Below, piece by piece: positions 7,859 to 16,130 of a stretch of DNA of 64,000 nucleotides; the stretch's first letter is position 1; every line of letters starts with the position of its first letter. Source of the DNA: Candidatus Aegiribacteria sp. MLS_C (GTDB taxonomy: Bacteria; Fermentibacterota; Fermentibacteria; Fermentibacterales; JCC-6). Both the position numbers and the translations under genes were made by a program. The stretch covers positions 248,001-312,000 of the forward strand of contig LQBI01000024.1 of the NCBI GenBank assembly GCA_002030045.1, in the 5' to 3' direction. The notes beneath the pieces are model-generated. The model saw nothing but the letters and a program-made list of their open reading frames with translations, was not told the origin of the DNA and searched no databases.

Positions 7859-8299
7859 ATGGCTCTTACCATTATACTCGCGTTACTGGTCTCCTCTCCC
7901 GGTGAGGGAACCTTTGAACTCGGCGGAATACTGGGTGAACCCTCCGGCATCTCGCTGAAGTACTGGCTGGGAAGCCACACCGCATTCGACGGCGCCGTTT
8001 CCTGGTCCCTCAGGGATGACCGCGGCGACGACTTATATCTGCACGGTGACTTCCTGTGGCACGATTTCGGTATCATCGAGGACGAGAGCGGCGACGTGCC
8101 TCTCTTCTACGGGATCGGCGGAAGGGTAATACTCGATGAGGACGATACCAGGCTGGGAGCCCGTTTCCCGGTGGGGTTCTCCTGGCTTCTGGGAGGAGCG
8201 CCGCTGGACTTCTTCGTGGAGATAGCCGGGGTCATCGATCTGGTACCCGACATGGATTTCGACGTTAACGGCGGCATAGGGATCAGGTACGTCTTCTGA
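7859..8299 (+). CDS. Small outer-membrane beta-barrel-like protein
   Basis: The 146-residue product begins with a short hydrophobic segment (MALTIILALLVSS) that may be a signal peptide. It then shows alternating amphipathic strands rich in Gly and aromatics and ends in IRYVF, the terminal aromatic typical of proteins inserted by BamA. This pattern suggests a small eight-stranded barrel with acidic loops. The start has GGAGG seven bases upstream. It stands alone on the plus strand and ends close to the convergent membrane-protein gene. The ligand or function cannot be read from the sequence. Confidence 0.6.
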   Translation: MALTIILALLVSSPGEGTFELGGILGEPSGISLKYWLGSHTAFDGAVSWSLRDDRGDDLYLHGDFLWHDFGIIEDESGDVPLFYGIGGRVILDEDDTRLGARFPVGFSWLLGGAPLDFFVEIAGVIDLVPDMDFDVNGGIGIRYVF

Positions 8300-8318
8300 G
8301 ACCGGCTGGCCGATGCGG

Positions 8319-8834
8319 TCAGGTTAGGTCCCTGAGACCCACGCTCAGAATCGAGGCCAGTTCCTCCGCCACCCGAAGTGCCTCCTCCCTGCTTCCAAGA
8401 CGGGCGACGCTGAGGGTGGAGGCGGGAGAAACCGCCAGGATCCGGTAGACTATCCCGGCGAACGAGCCCGATGCGGCAGGGGAGCCGGGACCGTGCAGTT
8501 CCAGCCGCTCAACATCGGCGGTGCTGAGTTCGCCTTCACTCGATCTCAGGGTCCCCCCCATGTAATCAACGCTCACGGTGCCTGACCCGGAGAACCTCTT
8601 CCTGAGCAGGACTATCAGAAGAACGTCCATCGGCAGGACCATGAAGAGGATCACGGGTACGATGTATATCTGTTCGGTGTTCCCGGACCTTCTCATCAGA
8701 AGATAGATCACCGCCGCTATGGCGATGGTGATGAAGGCGGAGAACACCAGTGCGAAGGTTACGATCCTGCCAGTCCTGGAGGCAGAGGCCGGTCTGTAGA
8801 CATATTGTCCGCCGTTTTCGGCGAAATACCTCAT
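8319..8834 (-). CDS. Hypothetical membrane protein with two transmembrane helices
   Basis: The 171-residue protein has a short N-terminal stretch, two hydrophobic helices (about residues 24-46 and 57-76) separated by a short polar loop, then a soluble domain of about 90 residues. The soluble part has the strand-rich start and single C-terminal helix (EEALRVAEELASIL) seen in PH-like domains, but that is only a resemblance. It follows the SatP-like transporter by 64 bp on the same strand and may be the end of the acetate operon. I do not recognise a family. Confidence 0.55.
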   Translation of the reverse strand: MRYFAENGGQYVYRPASASRTGRIVTFALVFSAFITIAIAAVIYLLMRRSGNTEQIYIVPVILFMVLPMDVLLIVLLRKRFSGSGTVSVDYMGGTLRSSEGELSTADVERLELHGPGSPAASGSFAGIVYRILAVSPASTLSVARLGSREEALRVAEELASILSVGLRDLT

Positions 8835-8898
8835 GATTCGCCTTTCAGATGGATGGGAATCCCGGGGGCGCCTGAGCCCGCGGGATTCCCACGGGCTC

Positions 8899-9462
8899 TC
8901 AGCCCCTGGGGCAGACGGGAAGCACAGTCCTGCCCCTGGAGCCGTTGATGACCTCTGCTGCCGCCAGGTATATGGCCGACGTTCCGCAGATGATACCCTC
9001 CAGGCCCGTCATTACGGTGAACCACCCGGGCATGGGGAACCAGTGCCCCAGCGCGAGCAGCCAGAACAGGACCGTGAGACTCAGGAAGACGAACTGAAGG
9101 GCCACATTGGTCTTCCACGATGCGAACCACATGTAGAATGTGAATACACCCCACATGAACAGGTACCATCCCAGAAAGACGGGATCGTAGTCGAACCAGC
9201 CAAAGCGGGCGCCCAGGAATATGAACACCAGGGACAGCCAGAAGAGGCCATAGCTGGTGAAGGCTGTGGTACCGAAGGTATTGCCCCTCCTGAACTCCAT
9301 GATCCCCGCGAAGACCTGCGCCAGTCCGCCGTAGAAGATCCCCATGGCGAGTATCATGATGTCGTTGCCGAAGAAGCCGGCATTGTGGATGTTGAGCAGC
9401 ACGGTGGTCATACCGAATCCCATGAGGCCCAGGGGGGCCGGATTGGCCAGTCTTTCGCTCAT
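8899..9462 (-). CDS. satP: Acetate/succinate transporter, GPR1/FUN34/YaaH family
   Basis: This 187-residue protein carries the family signature NPAPLGLMGFGMTT near the N-terminus and six hydrophobic helices spread over the whole length. SatP-type proteins move acetate (and often succinate) across the inner membrane. A GGAGGTAAT site precedes the ATG. It lies 79 bp downstream of the KBL-like gene and in the same direction as the acetyl-CoA synthetase, ACP and KBL genes, which supports a joint role in acetate uptake or export. Direction of transport in vivo is not evident. Confidence 0.85.
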   Translation of the reverse strand: MSERLANPAPLGLMGFGMTTVLLNIHNAGFFGNDIMILAMGIFYGGLAQVFAGIMEFRRGNTFGTTAFTSYGLFWLSLVFIFLGARFGWFDYDPVFLGWYLFMWGVFTFYMWFASWKTNVALQFVFLSLTVLFWLLALGHWFPMPGWFTVMTGLEGIICGTSAIYLAAAEVINGSRGRTVLPVCPRG

Positions 9463-9541
9463 ATTACCTCCATTCGACCTGTCACAGGAGTGCCCGGCGC
9501 GGCACGCCAGGTACTGCGCCGGGCTTTCCTGATCGTATCCG

Positions 9542-10789
9542 CTAGGTGCCGTACCTGGCTATTATCTCGTCCTTGCCCAGTCCGAGTATGCCGTACTTCT
9601 CCCCTACCTTGCGGAAGGCGTCCACGCACTTGTCTATGTGTTCCTTCTCGTGGGCCGCGGAGAGCTGTACCCTGATGCGGGCCTTCCCGGCGGGCACCAC
9701 AGGGAAGAAGAAGCCTATGACGTAGATTCCCTCGGCGTACATGTCCCTGGCCATGTCATTGGCCAGTCTGGCGTTGTAGAGCATCACGGGTACAATGGGA
9801 GTCTCGCCCGGCCTCATGTCCAGTCCCGCCTCCCCCATCCTCTTCCTGAAGTACCCTGTGTTCCATTCCAGCTTGTCCCTGCGCTCGGTACTCTTAGAGA
9901 TAAGGTCGATGACCTTTATGGAGGCGCTCACGATGGGGGGCGCCAGGGAATTGCTGAAGAGATAGGGCCTGGCTTTCTGCCTGCACAGCTCCACCAGCTC
10001 GCTTCTTCCGGAGACGCAGCCACCTGAGGCTCCGCCGAGACCCTTGCCGAAGGTGGTGGTGATCAGGTCGACTCCGTCCATCACGCCGAAGTGCTCATGG
10101 GTTCCCCTTCCGGTTTTCCCTATGAAGCCCGAGGCATGCGAATCGTCCACCAGGAGCATGGCGTCGTACTCGTTGCATAGGGCCACCATCTCGTCGAGGG
10201 GTGCCAGATCGCCGTCCATGGAGAAGACACCGTCCGTGACCACCATTCTGGTCCGCTTGTCCTGGTGGTGCTCCAGCTTCTTTCTGAGGTGGTCCGTGTT
10301 CATGTGCTTGAAGGTGTCGTACTCAGCGGAACAGAGCCTTATTCCGTCCACGAGGGATGCGTGTATGAGCCTGTCGGCGATGATCACGTCCTCCTGCCCC
10401 AGTACCGCCTCGAAGACGCCGGAGTTGGCGTCCATGCAGGATGGGAACAGCAGGGTGTCCTCCATTCCAAGGAACTCGGAAACCCTGTTCTGGAGTTCCC
10501 TGTGAATATCCTGCGTACCGCAGATGAACCTCACCGAACTCATGCCGTAACCCCTGGTGTCCAGCCCCTCGTGAGCCGCCTTTATCACCTCGGGATGGCT
10601 GGAGAGCCCGAGGTAGTTGTTGGCGCAGAAGTTGAGCACCCGCTTGTGCGGAGCGCCCTCGGGGTATTCCACCTCGATCTCGGCGTCCTGCTGGGAGCAG
10701 ATGAACCTCTTCTCCTTATAGAGACCGTCGTCCCGAATACGCTGAATCTCATCGGTGAAAATGGACCTCGTCTTTTCGGTGAACGCCAT
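9542..10789 (-). CDS. kbl: Glycine C-acetyltransferase-like PLP enzyme (KBL type)
   Basis: The 415-residue product belongs to the alpha-oxoamine synthase family. Segments such as NNYLGLSSHP, SSVRFICGTQ, VTDGVFSMDGD, VDDSHASGFIG and TTFGKGLGGASGG (PLP lysine K249) are those of 2-amino-3-ketobutyrate CoA ligase, which joins glycine and acetyl-CoA or runs in reverse in threonine breakdown. No threonine dehydrogenase gene is adjacent. Instead the gene is 14 bp after an acyl carrier protein and beyond that an acetyl-CoA synthetase, so an acyl-ACP donor, as in serine palmitoyltransferase systems, is an alternative. The double Gly after the lysine motif favours KBL over SPT. AAGGAGG precedes the start. 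Confidence 0.85.
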   Translation of the reverse strand: MAFTEKTRSIFTDEIQRIRDDGLYKEKRFICSQQDAEIEVEYPEGAPHKRVLNFCANNYLGLSSHPEVIKAAHEGLDTRGYGMSSVRFICGTQDIHRELQNRVSEFLGMEDTLLFPSCMDANSGVFEAVLGQEDVIIADRLIHASLVDGIRLCSAEYDTFKHMNTDHLRKKLEHHQDKRTRMVVTDGVFSMDGDLAPLDEMVALCNEYDAMLLVDDSHASGFIGKTGRGTHEHFGVMDGVDLITTTFGKGLGGASGGCVSGRSELVELCRQKARPYLFSNSLAPPIVSASIKVIDLISKSTERRDKLEWNTGYFRKRMGEAGLDMRPGETPIVPVMLYNARLANDMARDMYAEGIYVIGFFFPVVPAGKARIRVQLSAAHEKEHIDKCVDAFRKVGEKYGILGLGKDEIIARYGT

Positions 10790-10803
10790 GGATCCTCCTT
10801 CCT

Positions 10804-11052
10804 TCAGCCCAGGTGCTTCTGAACGAGCCTGCAGATGGAGTTCACGGTATCAAAGGCCTCAGGCGTGGCTTCCTCGTCGGGAAGGGTGATCCTGTACTTG
10901 CTCTCCAGGAATCTCTTCAGGGATACCATGGAGAAACTGTCCACTATACCCGATGATATCAGCGGGGAGTCGTAGGAGACCTCATCCCCCTCGTCCTCGT
11001 CGAGGTACTCGTCGACTATGTACTCCAGCACGATCTCCTTCATCTCGTCCAT
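10804..11052 (-). CDS. Acyl carrier protein
   Basis: This 82-residue acidic protein has the four-helix ACP pattern and a phosphopantetheine attachment Ser in the motif VDSFS (S39). I start at ATG 11052, preceded by AGGAG, although the frame is open for 24 more codons upstream with no ACP-like content. It lies between the acetyl-CoA synthetase and the KBL-like gene, and a holo-ACP synthase is encoded upstream in the same run. It is therefore probably a dedicated carrier rather than the fatty-acid ACP, which normally neighbours fab genes; none are here. Confidence 0.85.
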   Translation of the reverse strand: MDEMKEIVLEYIVDEYLDEDEGDEVSYDSPLISSGIVDSFSMVSLKRFLESKYRITLPDEEATPEAFDTVNSICRLVQKHLG

Positions 11053-11136
11053 TCCGGCTCCTTTCATCCTCTGCCTGTGGAAGAGTATCCATTTCCCGAT
11101 ACTCGTCGGTGTTCTCTGGTCCAACAGCTCCAGTGC

Positions 11137-12882
11137 TCATTCATCCGAAAGGGTCGACAGGTCGCCGACCTCCTCGCCCCATTCGAGAGCCTTCAGGTAC
11201 CTGCGGACGATCTTTCCCGAACGGGTCTTTGGAAGCCTGTCACGGTACTCTATCTCCTGCGGCATGGCCAGCGGAGACAGTCTCTTGCGTATGAAGTTCA
11301 TGATGTCCAGCTCAAGCTCATCGGAGGGTTCGTAGCCCGGCTTTAAAGTGACGAAGGCCTTGACGACCTCCATGTTCACCTCGTCGGGCTTGCCCACTGC
11401 GGCAGCTTCCGCGATGGCCTCGTGTTCTACCAGTGCCGATTCGATCTCGAAGGGACCCACCAGGTGTCCGCCGGTGTTGATCACATCATCATCCCTTCCC
11501 ACGAACCAGAAGTAACCGTCGGCGTCTATGCTGGCCCTGTCCCCCGATACGTACCAGAGGTCGCCGCCGGTCCTGAGTTCCTCGGGCATGGCGTCATCGG
11601 GGGCTCCGACGAACTTGCTCCTGTAGACATCCGGCTTCTTCCAGTACTCCCTGAACATGGACGGCCAGCCGGGACGGAACGCTATCAGACCCACCTTGCC
11701 GGGATCCTGCAGGGGCTCATGGGTGGCCAGGTCCAGGACGGTGGCCTCAATGCCGGGGAAGGGTTTCCCCATGGAACCAGGCTTTATCTCCATGCCCGGG
11801 TAGTTGCAGATCATCATGGCACCGGTCTCGGTCTGCCAGAAGGTATCGTGGAACTTGAGCCCGAAGACCTCGCCGCTCCAGATAACCGCTTCCGGGTTGA
11901 GGGGCTCACCCACCGATGCCAGGTGCCTGAGGGAGGAGAGGTCGTAGTTCCTGACCACCTCGTCCCCGTCCTTCATGAGGGCCCTTATTGCGGTAGGAGC
12001 CGAGTACCACACCGTGACCCTGTTGTCCTGTATGAACCGGTACCACCTGCTGGTGGTGAAACCTGAATCCAGCACGCACTGGGTGATGCCCAGGGACCAT
12101 GGTCCTATTATTCCGTAGCTGGTGCCGGTAACCCATCCCGGGTCTGCTGTGCACCAGTAGACGTCATCGTCGCGCAGGTCCAGGACCCAGCTGGCGGTCA
12201 GGGCCTGTCCCCAGACCGAGTTGTGTACGTGAAGGGCGCCCTTGGGCTGGCCCGTGGTCCCGGAAGTGTAGTGCAGTACGGACGGGGTTTCCGGACCGGA
12301 CGGATAGACCTCGAAGGTGTCCACCCTGGGACCGGCCTCAACATCGAAGAAAACCTCGTCCTCCCTGACCCTGTCCGGATTCCCCTCCACGACCACCACG
12401 GTCTTCAGTTCGGGAAGGCGCTCCCTGACCTTGCGCACCTTCTTCACGTGCTTTGAGGTGGTGAGTATGGCCTTCGTTCCCGCGCTGGCAAGCCTCACTT
12501 CCAGCGACTCGTCACCGAACGCGGAGAAGAGAGGCTGGGCGATGGCGCCCATCTTGAGTATTCCGAGGAATGAGAAGTACAGGCTGGGGATCTTGTCCAT
12601 GAAGATGCATACCCTGTCCCCGGGCTGAATGCCCAGATCCTTCAGGAATCTGGCGAAACCGTTGGAGTATGCCCTGAGATCCTCGAAAGTGTAAACGGAC
12701 CTGCGGTCACCGAAACCTTCCCATATGAGTGCTGGTTTGTCGCCCCTGCCCATCCTGCATATCCTGTCGGAACAGATAGCCCCGATGTTAAGCAGCTCGC
12801 CTTCCTTCCAGTTCAGGATCTCCCTGGCAGTGTCCCAGCTGAAATCCTCCACCCGCTTCTCGTAGGATCCGATGTTGCTCAA
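11137..12882 (-). CDS. Acetyl-CoA synthetase-like AMP-forming ligase
   Basis: The 581-residue enzyme is an ANL-superfamily ligase: P-loop TSGTTGQPKGALH, DPGWVTGTSYG, FWQTETGAM and the C-terminal catalytic lysine region LPKTRSGKIVRR. The overall pattern is that of acetyl-CoA synthetases of the AcsA type (ATP + acetate + CoA). It starts with TTG at 12882 with GGAGGAG eight bases upstream. Immediate neighbours are AcpS upstream and an ACP downstream, so loading of acetate or a short acyl group onto ACP should be considered as well. Together with the SatP-like transporter it indicates acetate handling. Confidence 0.85.
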   Translation of the reverse strand: MSNIGSYEKRVEDFSWDTAREILNWKEGELLNIGAICSDRICRMGRGDKPALIWEGFGDRRSVYTFEDLRAYSNGFARFLKDLGIQPGDRVCIFMDKIPSLYFSFLGILKMGAIAQPLFSAFGDESLEVRLASAGTKAILTTSKHVKKVRKVRERLPELKTVVVVEGNPDRVREDEVFFDVEAGPRVDTFEVYPSGPETPSVLHYTSGTTGQPKGALHVHNSVWGQALTASWVLDLRDDDVYWCTADPGWVTGTSYGIIGPWSLGITQCVLDSGFTTSRWYRFIQDNRVTVWYSAPTAIRALMKDGDEVVRNYDLSSLRHLASVGEPLNPEAVIWSGEVFGLKFHDTFWQTETGAMMICNYPGMEIKPGSMGKPFPGIEATVLDLATHEPLQDPGKVGLIAFRPGWPSMFREYWKKPDVYRSKFVGAPDDAMPEELRTGGDLWYVSGDRASIDADGYFWFVGRDDDVINTGGHLVGPFEIESALVEHEAIAEAAAVGKPDEVNMEVVKAFVTLKPGYEPSDELELDIMNFIRKRLSPLAMPQEIEYRDRLPKTRSGKIVRRYLKALEWGEEVGDLSTLSDE

Positions 12883-12915
12883 AGGTTCTCCTCCGTTCCC
12901 CGGCAGAGCCGGCGC

Positions 12916-13287
12916 TCAGCCGGATGCTGTTGCGATGGCTATTGCATTATCCCTTGTATGGCTGATGGATATCTCCATTCGTCCGACTCCCATCGTGCGG
13001 GCCCTGTCCAGAACGGCCCCACTGAGTTCCACCGTTACCCGTCCGGAAACCTCTCTCAGTATCTCCACGCATTTCCAGCCCATGCCCTGGGACAAACCCG
13101 CTCCCAGGGCCTTGAAGACGGCTTCCTTGGCCGCGAACCGGGCTGCATAGCTCTCCCAGGGCCTTGCTCTGGAGTCGCAGTACTCGATCTCCCCCGGCAG
13201 GAACAGCTCGTCGATCATAGCGGCGTCAAGCCGTTTTCTGAAAGTCTTCAGATCGACGATATCGACCCCGACACCGATGAGTCTCAA
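12916..13287 (-). CDS. acpS: Holo-[acyl-carrier-protein] synthase
   Basis: AcpS transfers 4'-phosphopantetheine from CoA to the Ser of ACP. The family motifs GVGVDIVDL at the N-terminus (Mg-binding Asp), RFAAKEAVFKALG in the middle and ISISHTRDNAIA near the end are all present. I place the start at TTG 13287, eight bases after GGGAG, which gives 123 residues, close to the usual size; a GTG at 13329 in the same frame lacks a ribosome site. It is the first gene of the acetate/ACP run and would activate the ACP encoded at 10804-11052. Confidence 0.88.
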   Translation of the reverse strand: MRLIGVGVDIVDLKTFRKRLDAAMIDELFLPGEIEYCDSRARPWESYAARFAAKEAVFKALGAGLSQGMGWKCVEILREVSGRVTVELSGAVLDRARTMGVGRMEISISHTRDNAIAIATASG

Positions 13288-13437
13288 ACAGGCAGTCTCC
13301 CGGGATGAACGATATAGGGTCAAATACACGGCTTAACCTTAATACCATGCAGGGTCCATGTCCACATCCACTCCCGGAGCATCCCCGCTGCTGACCGGTC
13401 ACTTGACGGGAAGACACCGGAGGAGAATAGAATCCCC

Positions 13438-14817
13438 ATGACAAGAGACTCATTCTCCCGTATCCGAAGGCGGATCGCGGCACCGGCCATGCTCCTGGCC
13501 GCCACGACGGTCCTCGCTGCAGCAGGCGGCAGCGTCATGACCGTTCCGCCCATGGATGATACATACATCCATCTCGTGTACGGAGAAAGCCTGATTTCCG
13601 GAGAACCCATGGTATACAGCGGAAGCGAACCATCCTCAGGCCTGACCAGCCCGCTATGGCTGCTCCCCTCGGCCCTCTCCGCTCTTGCAGGCAGGTCAGC
13701 GGGGCCCCTGATCCTCATGGGCTGTTCACTGGTCCTCTCCCTGCTGCTCCTGTACTCAATGGGAACGCTTTCCGCAATGGTGATGGTCCTTGCAGGTCCT
13801 TTCCTGTTCCATTCCGGAAGCGGTATGGAGACATCCCTTTCCTGCCTGCTTGTCTTCCTCGTCTGGAAGTGGATAGATGAAGGCAGAGGCAGAACGGGCC
13901 CCGGAGGTCTGCTGCTGGCCGCGGCATTCCTCACCAGACCCGAACTGATCCTTCTGGTCATTCCCATGACACTCTCGATGGACCGGCGCACGCCCGGAAG
14001 CATCGCGGCCCTGGCTGCTCCCTCGATTGCAGCCGGTCTGATCTGGGCAGCATGGAACATGTGGTCCACGGGCCTTCCGCTTCCATCGACCTTCTACGCA
14101 AAGCTGTCGGTATCCTGGTTCACTTCGCTGAGGAACGGGCTTCCCGGGCTGGCCTACTCCCTCCTGATCACATCCCCCCTTCTGCTCTTTTCCACCGTCT
14201 CCGGCGTTCTCATGCTGTTCTCCAGGAGGAGGACGGACAGGAGGTCCCTGGCCCTGGGACTGACGGTGGTCCTCCTGTTCCTGGTGACCTTCGCCCTGCA
14301 ACCGAACAGTTATTTCCAGATGAGATACTACCTTCCGGCACTGACGGCCTCGGTCATGTCATCATCCGTCTGGCTCTCCGGACTTGGAGGACGGAAGCGG
14401 CTCAATACCGCTCTGCTGGTGCTTTCGATGCTGCCGGGCCTGATCGTCTACGGGGAAAGGAGGACAGGGGCGTCCCGGGACGTCATGTGCATCGACGTCG
14501 CCCCTGCGAGGTACCTGGAGGAGATAGCCCTGGCGGGTGAGAAGGTGGCGGCGGCGGACATTGGAGCGGTCGGGTGGATATCCGGCCTGGAGATCGTCGA
14601 CCTCGACGGACTGGTCACTCCTGAAAGGCTTCCGGGTCCTGGCCGGCAGGGCTGGGAATGGATCGGTAACAGTGCGGACTATCTTCTGGCGTTCCCCCGC
14701 CAGTACTCGGGACTCATTCAGGAGGCAGGGGACGACATAAGCTTCCTGAGGGGGTTCGGCACTCAGTCCAGCGTGATCTGCGGAGAGGACTCGGTGGCTC
14801 TCTGGCGCATAGAATAG
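13438..14817 (+). CDS. Polytopic GT-C-type glycosyltransferase-like membrane protein
   Basis: The 459-residue protein has about ten hydrophobic helices. After the first helix a loop reads MDDTYIHLVYGESL and then SGLTSPLWL; a double acidic pair followed by Tyr/Ile and a later TSPLW is typical of GT-C sugar transferases that use lipid-linked donors. The C-terminal 120 residues are soluble and contain IGAVGWISGLEIVDLDGLV. It stands alone between divergent acpS and the histidine kinase downstream. The acceptor and sugar cannot be predicted. A GGAGGAG site lies about 12 bases before the ATG. Confidence 0.65.
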   Translation: MTRDSFSRIRRRIAAPAMLLAATTVLAAAGGSVMTVPPMDDTYIHLVYGESLISGEPMVYSGSEPSSGLTSPLWLLPSALSALAGRSAGPLILMGCSLVLSLLLLYSMGTLSAMVMVLAGPFLFHSGSGMETSLSCLLVFLVWKWIDEGRGRTGPGGLLLAAAFLTRPELILLVIPMTLSMDRRTPGSIAALAAPSIAAGLIWAAWNMWSTGLPLPSTFYAKLSVSWFTSLRNGLPGLAYSLLITSPLLLFSTVSGVLMLFSRRRTDRRSLALGLTVVLLFLVTFALQPNSYFQMRYYLPALTASVMSSSVWLSGLGGRKRLNTALLVLSMLPGLIVYGERRTGASRDVMCIDVAPARYLEEIALAGEKVAAADIGAVGWISGLEIVDLDGLVTPERLPGPGRQGWEWIGNSADYLLAFPRQYSGLIQEAGDDISFLRGFGTQSSVICGEDSVALWRIE

Positions 14818-14886
14818 CTGGACGCGGACGCTTCGTGCCGATATTGTATAAAATTCCGCGGGTCGGCGGCATCGGAAGGCGAGGCT

Positions 14887-16095
14887 ATGACGGAGCAGGA
14901 TAACAGGTCCCATAATCCCGGAATGATCCAGGACAGCATTCCCAGCGCGGCTAACAGGTTCGTCATCATCTGTGTTCTCGTTGCCGTGTTCGTGCTCCTT
15001 TCGGCCTATTTCAATCTCGACCGCAGGCAGTCGATAAGCTACGCCCATTTCGCATACATACCGATAATATTCGCCGGCTTCTGGTGGGGCAGGAAAGCCA
15101 TACTCGTGGCACTGGTTCTCGGTGCTGACGTGCTTGCCTTCAGCATATTCAGCAGCGTGGGCGGGCCTGTCTGGGCAGACATCATAAGGGTGGTCGCGTT
15201 CCTCATAGTCGCATTCGTCATAGGTGAGCTGAGCACGGAGCTGACCAATACCCACAGGGCGCTCCGCGAGAGGGAGGAAAGGCTCAGGAAGACCAACGCC
15301 GCCCTGAGGAAGTTCTCGAAACTGAGGAAGGCCTTCCTTCACATAGCCATACATGACATGAAATCTCCGGTGTCCGCCACCACAATGCTCCTTCACAGCC
15401 TTCAGACCCTCCTGGGCGACAGCATTAACGAACAGCAGGAGCACATCATCGAGAGGATGCACGCAAGACTCGAGGAAGCGGTATCCTTCCTCAGGGACTT
15501 CCAGCTCTTCGCCCAGCTGGAGGATACCTCGCAGATACGCAAACAGGCCTCCGAGCTTGACCTGAACAGAGTAATAAGTGATGCGGTCTCGGCGAACATG
15601 GACCTTGCGGGCGAGAAGAAGCAGCTCATGGACACGGACCTTGACCCCGACCTGCCGATCGTCGCCGGAGTGGAGAGACTCATCCGGGAGGTGATAGGCA
15701 ACCTGATCACCAACGCCATCAAGTACACTCCCGAGGGAGGCCACGTGACGGTCAGGAGCATGACCAAGGGGAAATCGGTCGTTACCGTCGAGGTGGAGGA
15801 CAACGGAATAGGCATATCCCCGAAGAACCAGAAGAAGCTCTTCAGGGAGTTCGTAAGGATAAAGGACAACGATGTCAACGGTCAGAAGGTCGGCGGTATA
15901 GGTCTCGGTCTCTCCATAGTCAAGCGGATAATTGACATGCACGGAGGAAGGGTATACGTGATAAGCGCACCCGGCAGGGGCAGCATCTTCGGTTTCGACC
16001 TCAGAGTGCTCCCCCCGGATGAGGACCCGCTAATAAGACCGGCCAGGAGAGTCTCTCCGGAGCAGGTCCCGAGGGAAGGCTACGTCCCGGAGTAA
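14887..16095 (+). CDS. Orphan membrane sensor histidine kinase
   Basis: The 402-residue kinase starts with three or four membrane helices (about residues 24-115) in the arrangement of DUF4118/KdpD-type sensor modules. A coiled linker follows, then a HisKA domain with phospho-acceptor H156 in IHDMKSP, and an HATPase domain with N box NLITNAIKYT (272-281), G1 EDNGIGIS and G2 GGIGLGLSIV. No response regulator is encoded in the window, so the partner is unknown. A TATAAA at 14847-14852 might be a -10 box, 35 bp before the ATG. It is followed by a convergent gene. Confidence 0.88.
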   Translation: MTEQDNRSHNPGMIQDSIPSAANRFVIICVLVAVFVLLSAYFNLDRRQSISYAHFAYIPIIFAGFWWGRKAILVALVLGADVLAFSIFSSVGGPVWADIIRVVAFLIVAFVIGELSTELTNTHRALREREERLRKTNAALRKFSKLRKAFLHIAIHDMKSPVSATTMLLHSLQTLLGDSINEQQEHIIERMHARLEEAVSFLRDFQLFAQLEDTSQIRKQASELDLNRVISDAVSANMDLAGEKKQLMDTDLDPDLPIVAGVERLIREVIGNLITNAIKYTPEGGHVTVRSMTKGKSVVTVEVEDNGIGISPKNQKKLFREFVRIKDNDVNGQKVGGIGLGLSIVKRIIDMHGGRVYVISAPGRGSIFGFDLRVLPPDEDPLIRPARRVSPEQVPREGYVPE

Positions 16096-16130
16096 GAGGC
16101 AGGCTGCCGGTAATACCCCCGACACAATCC

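Noticed and set aside
9542-10789. Serine palmitoyltransferase for sphingolipid synthesis
   Set aside because: The ACP context is suggestive, but the PLP-lysine region (GKGLGGASGG) and the remaining sequence follow KBL closely.
14362-15942. 526-codon minus-strand frame opposite the histidine kinase
   Set aside because: The opposite strand codes for an intact kinase with H, N and G boxes; this frame is a codon-bias shadow.
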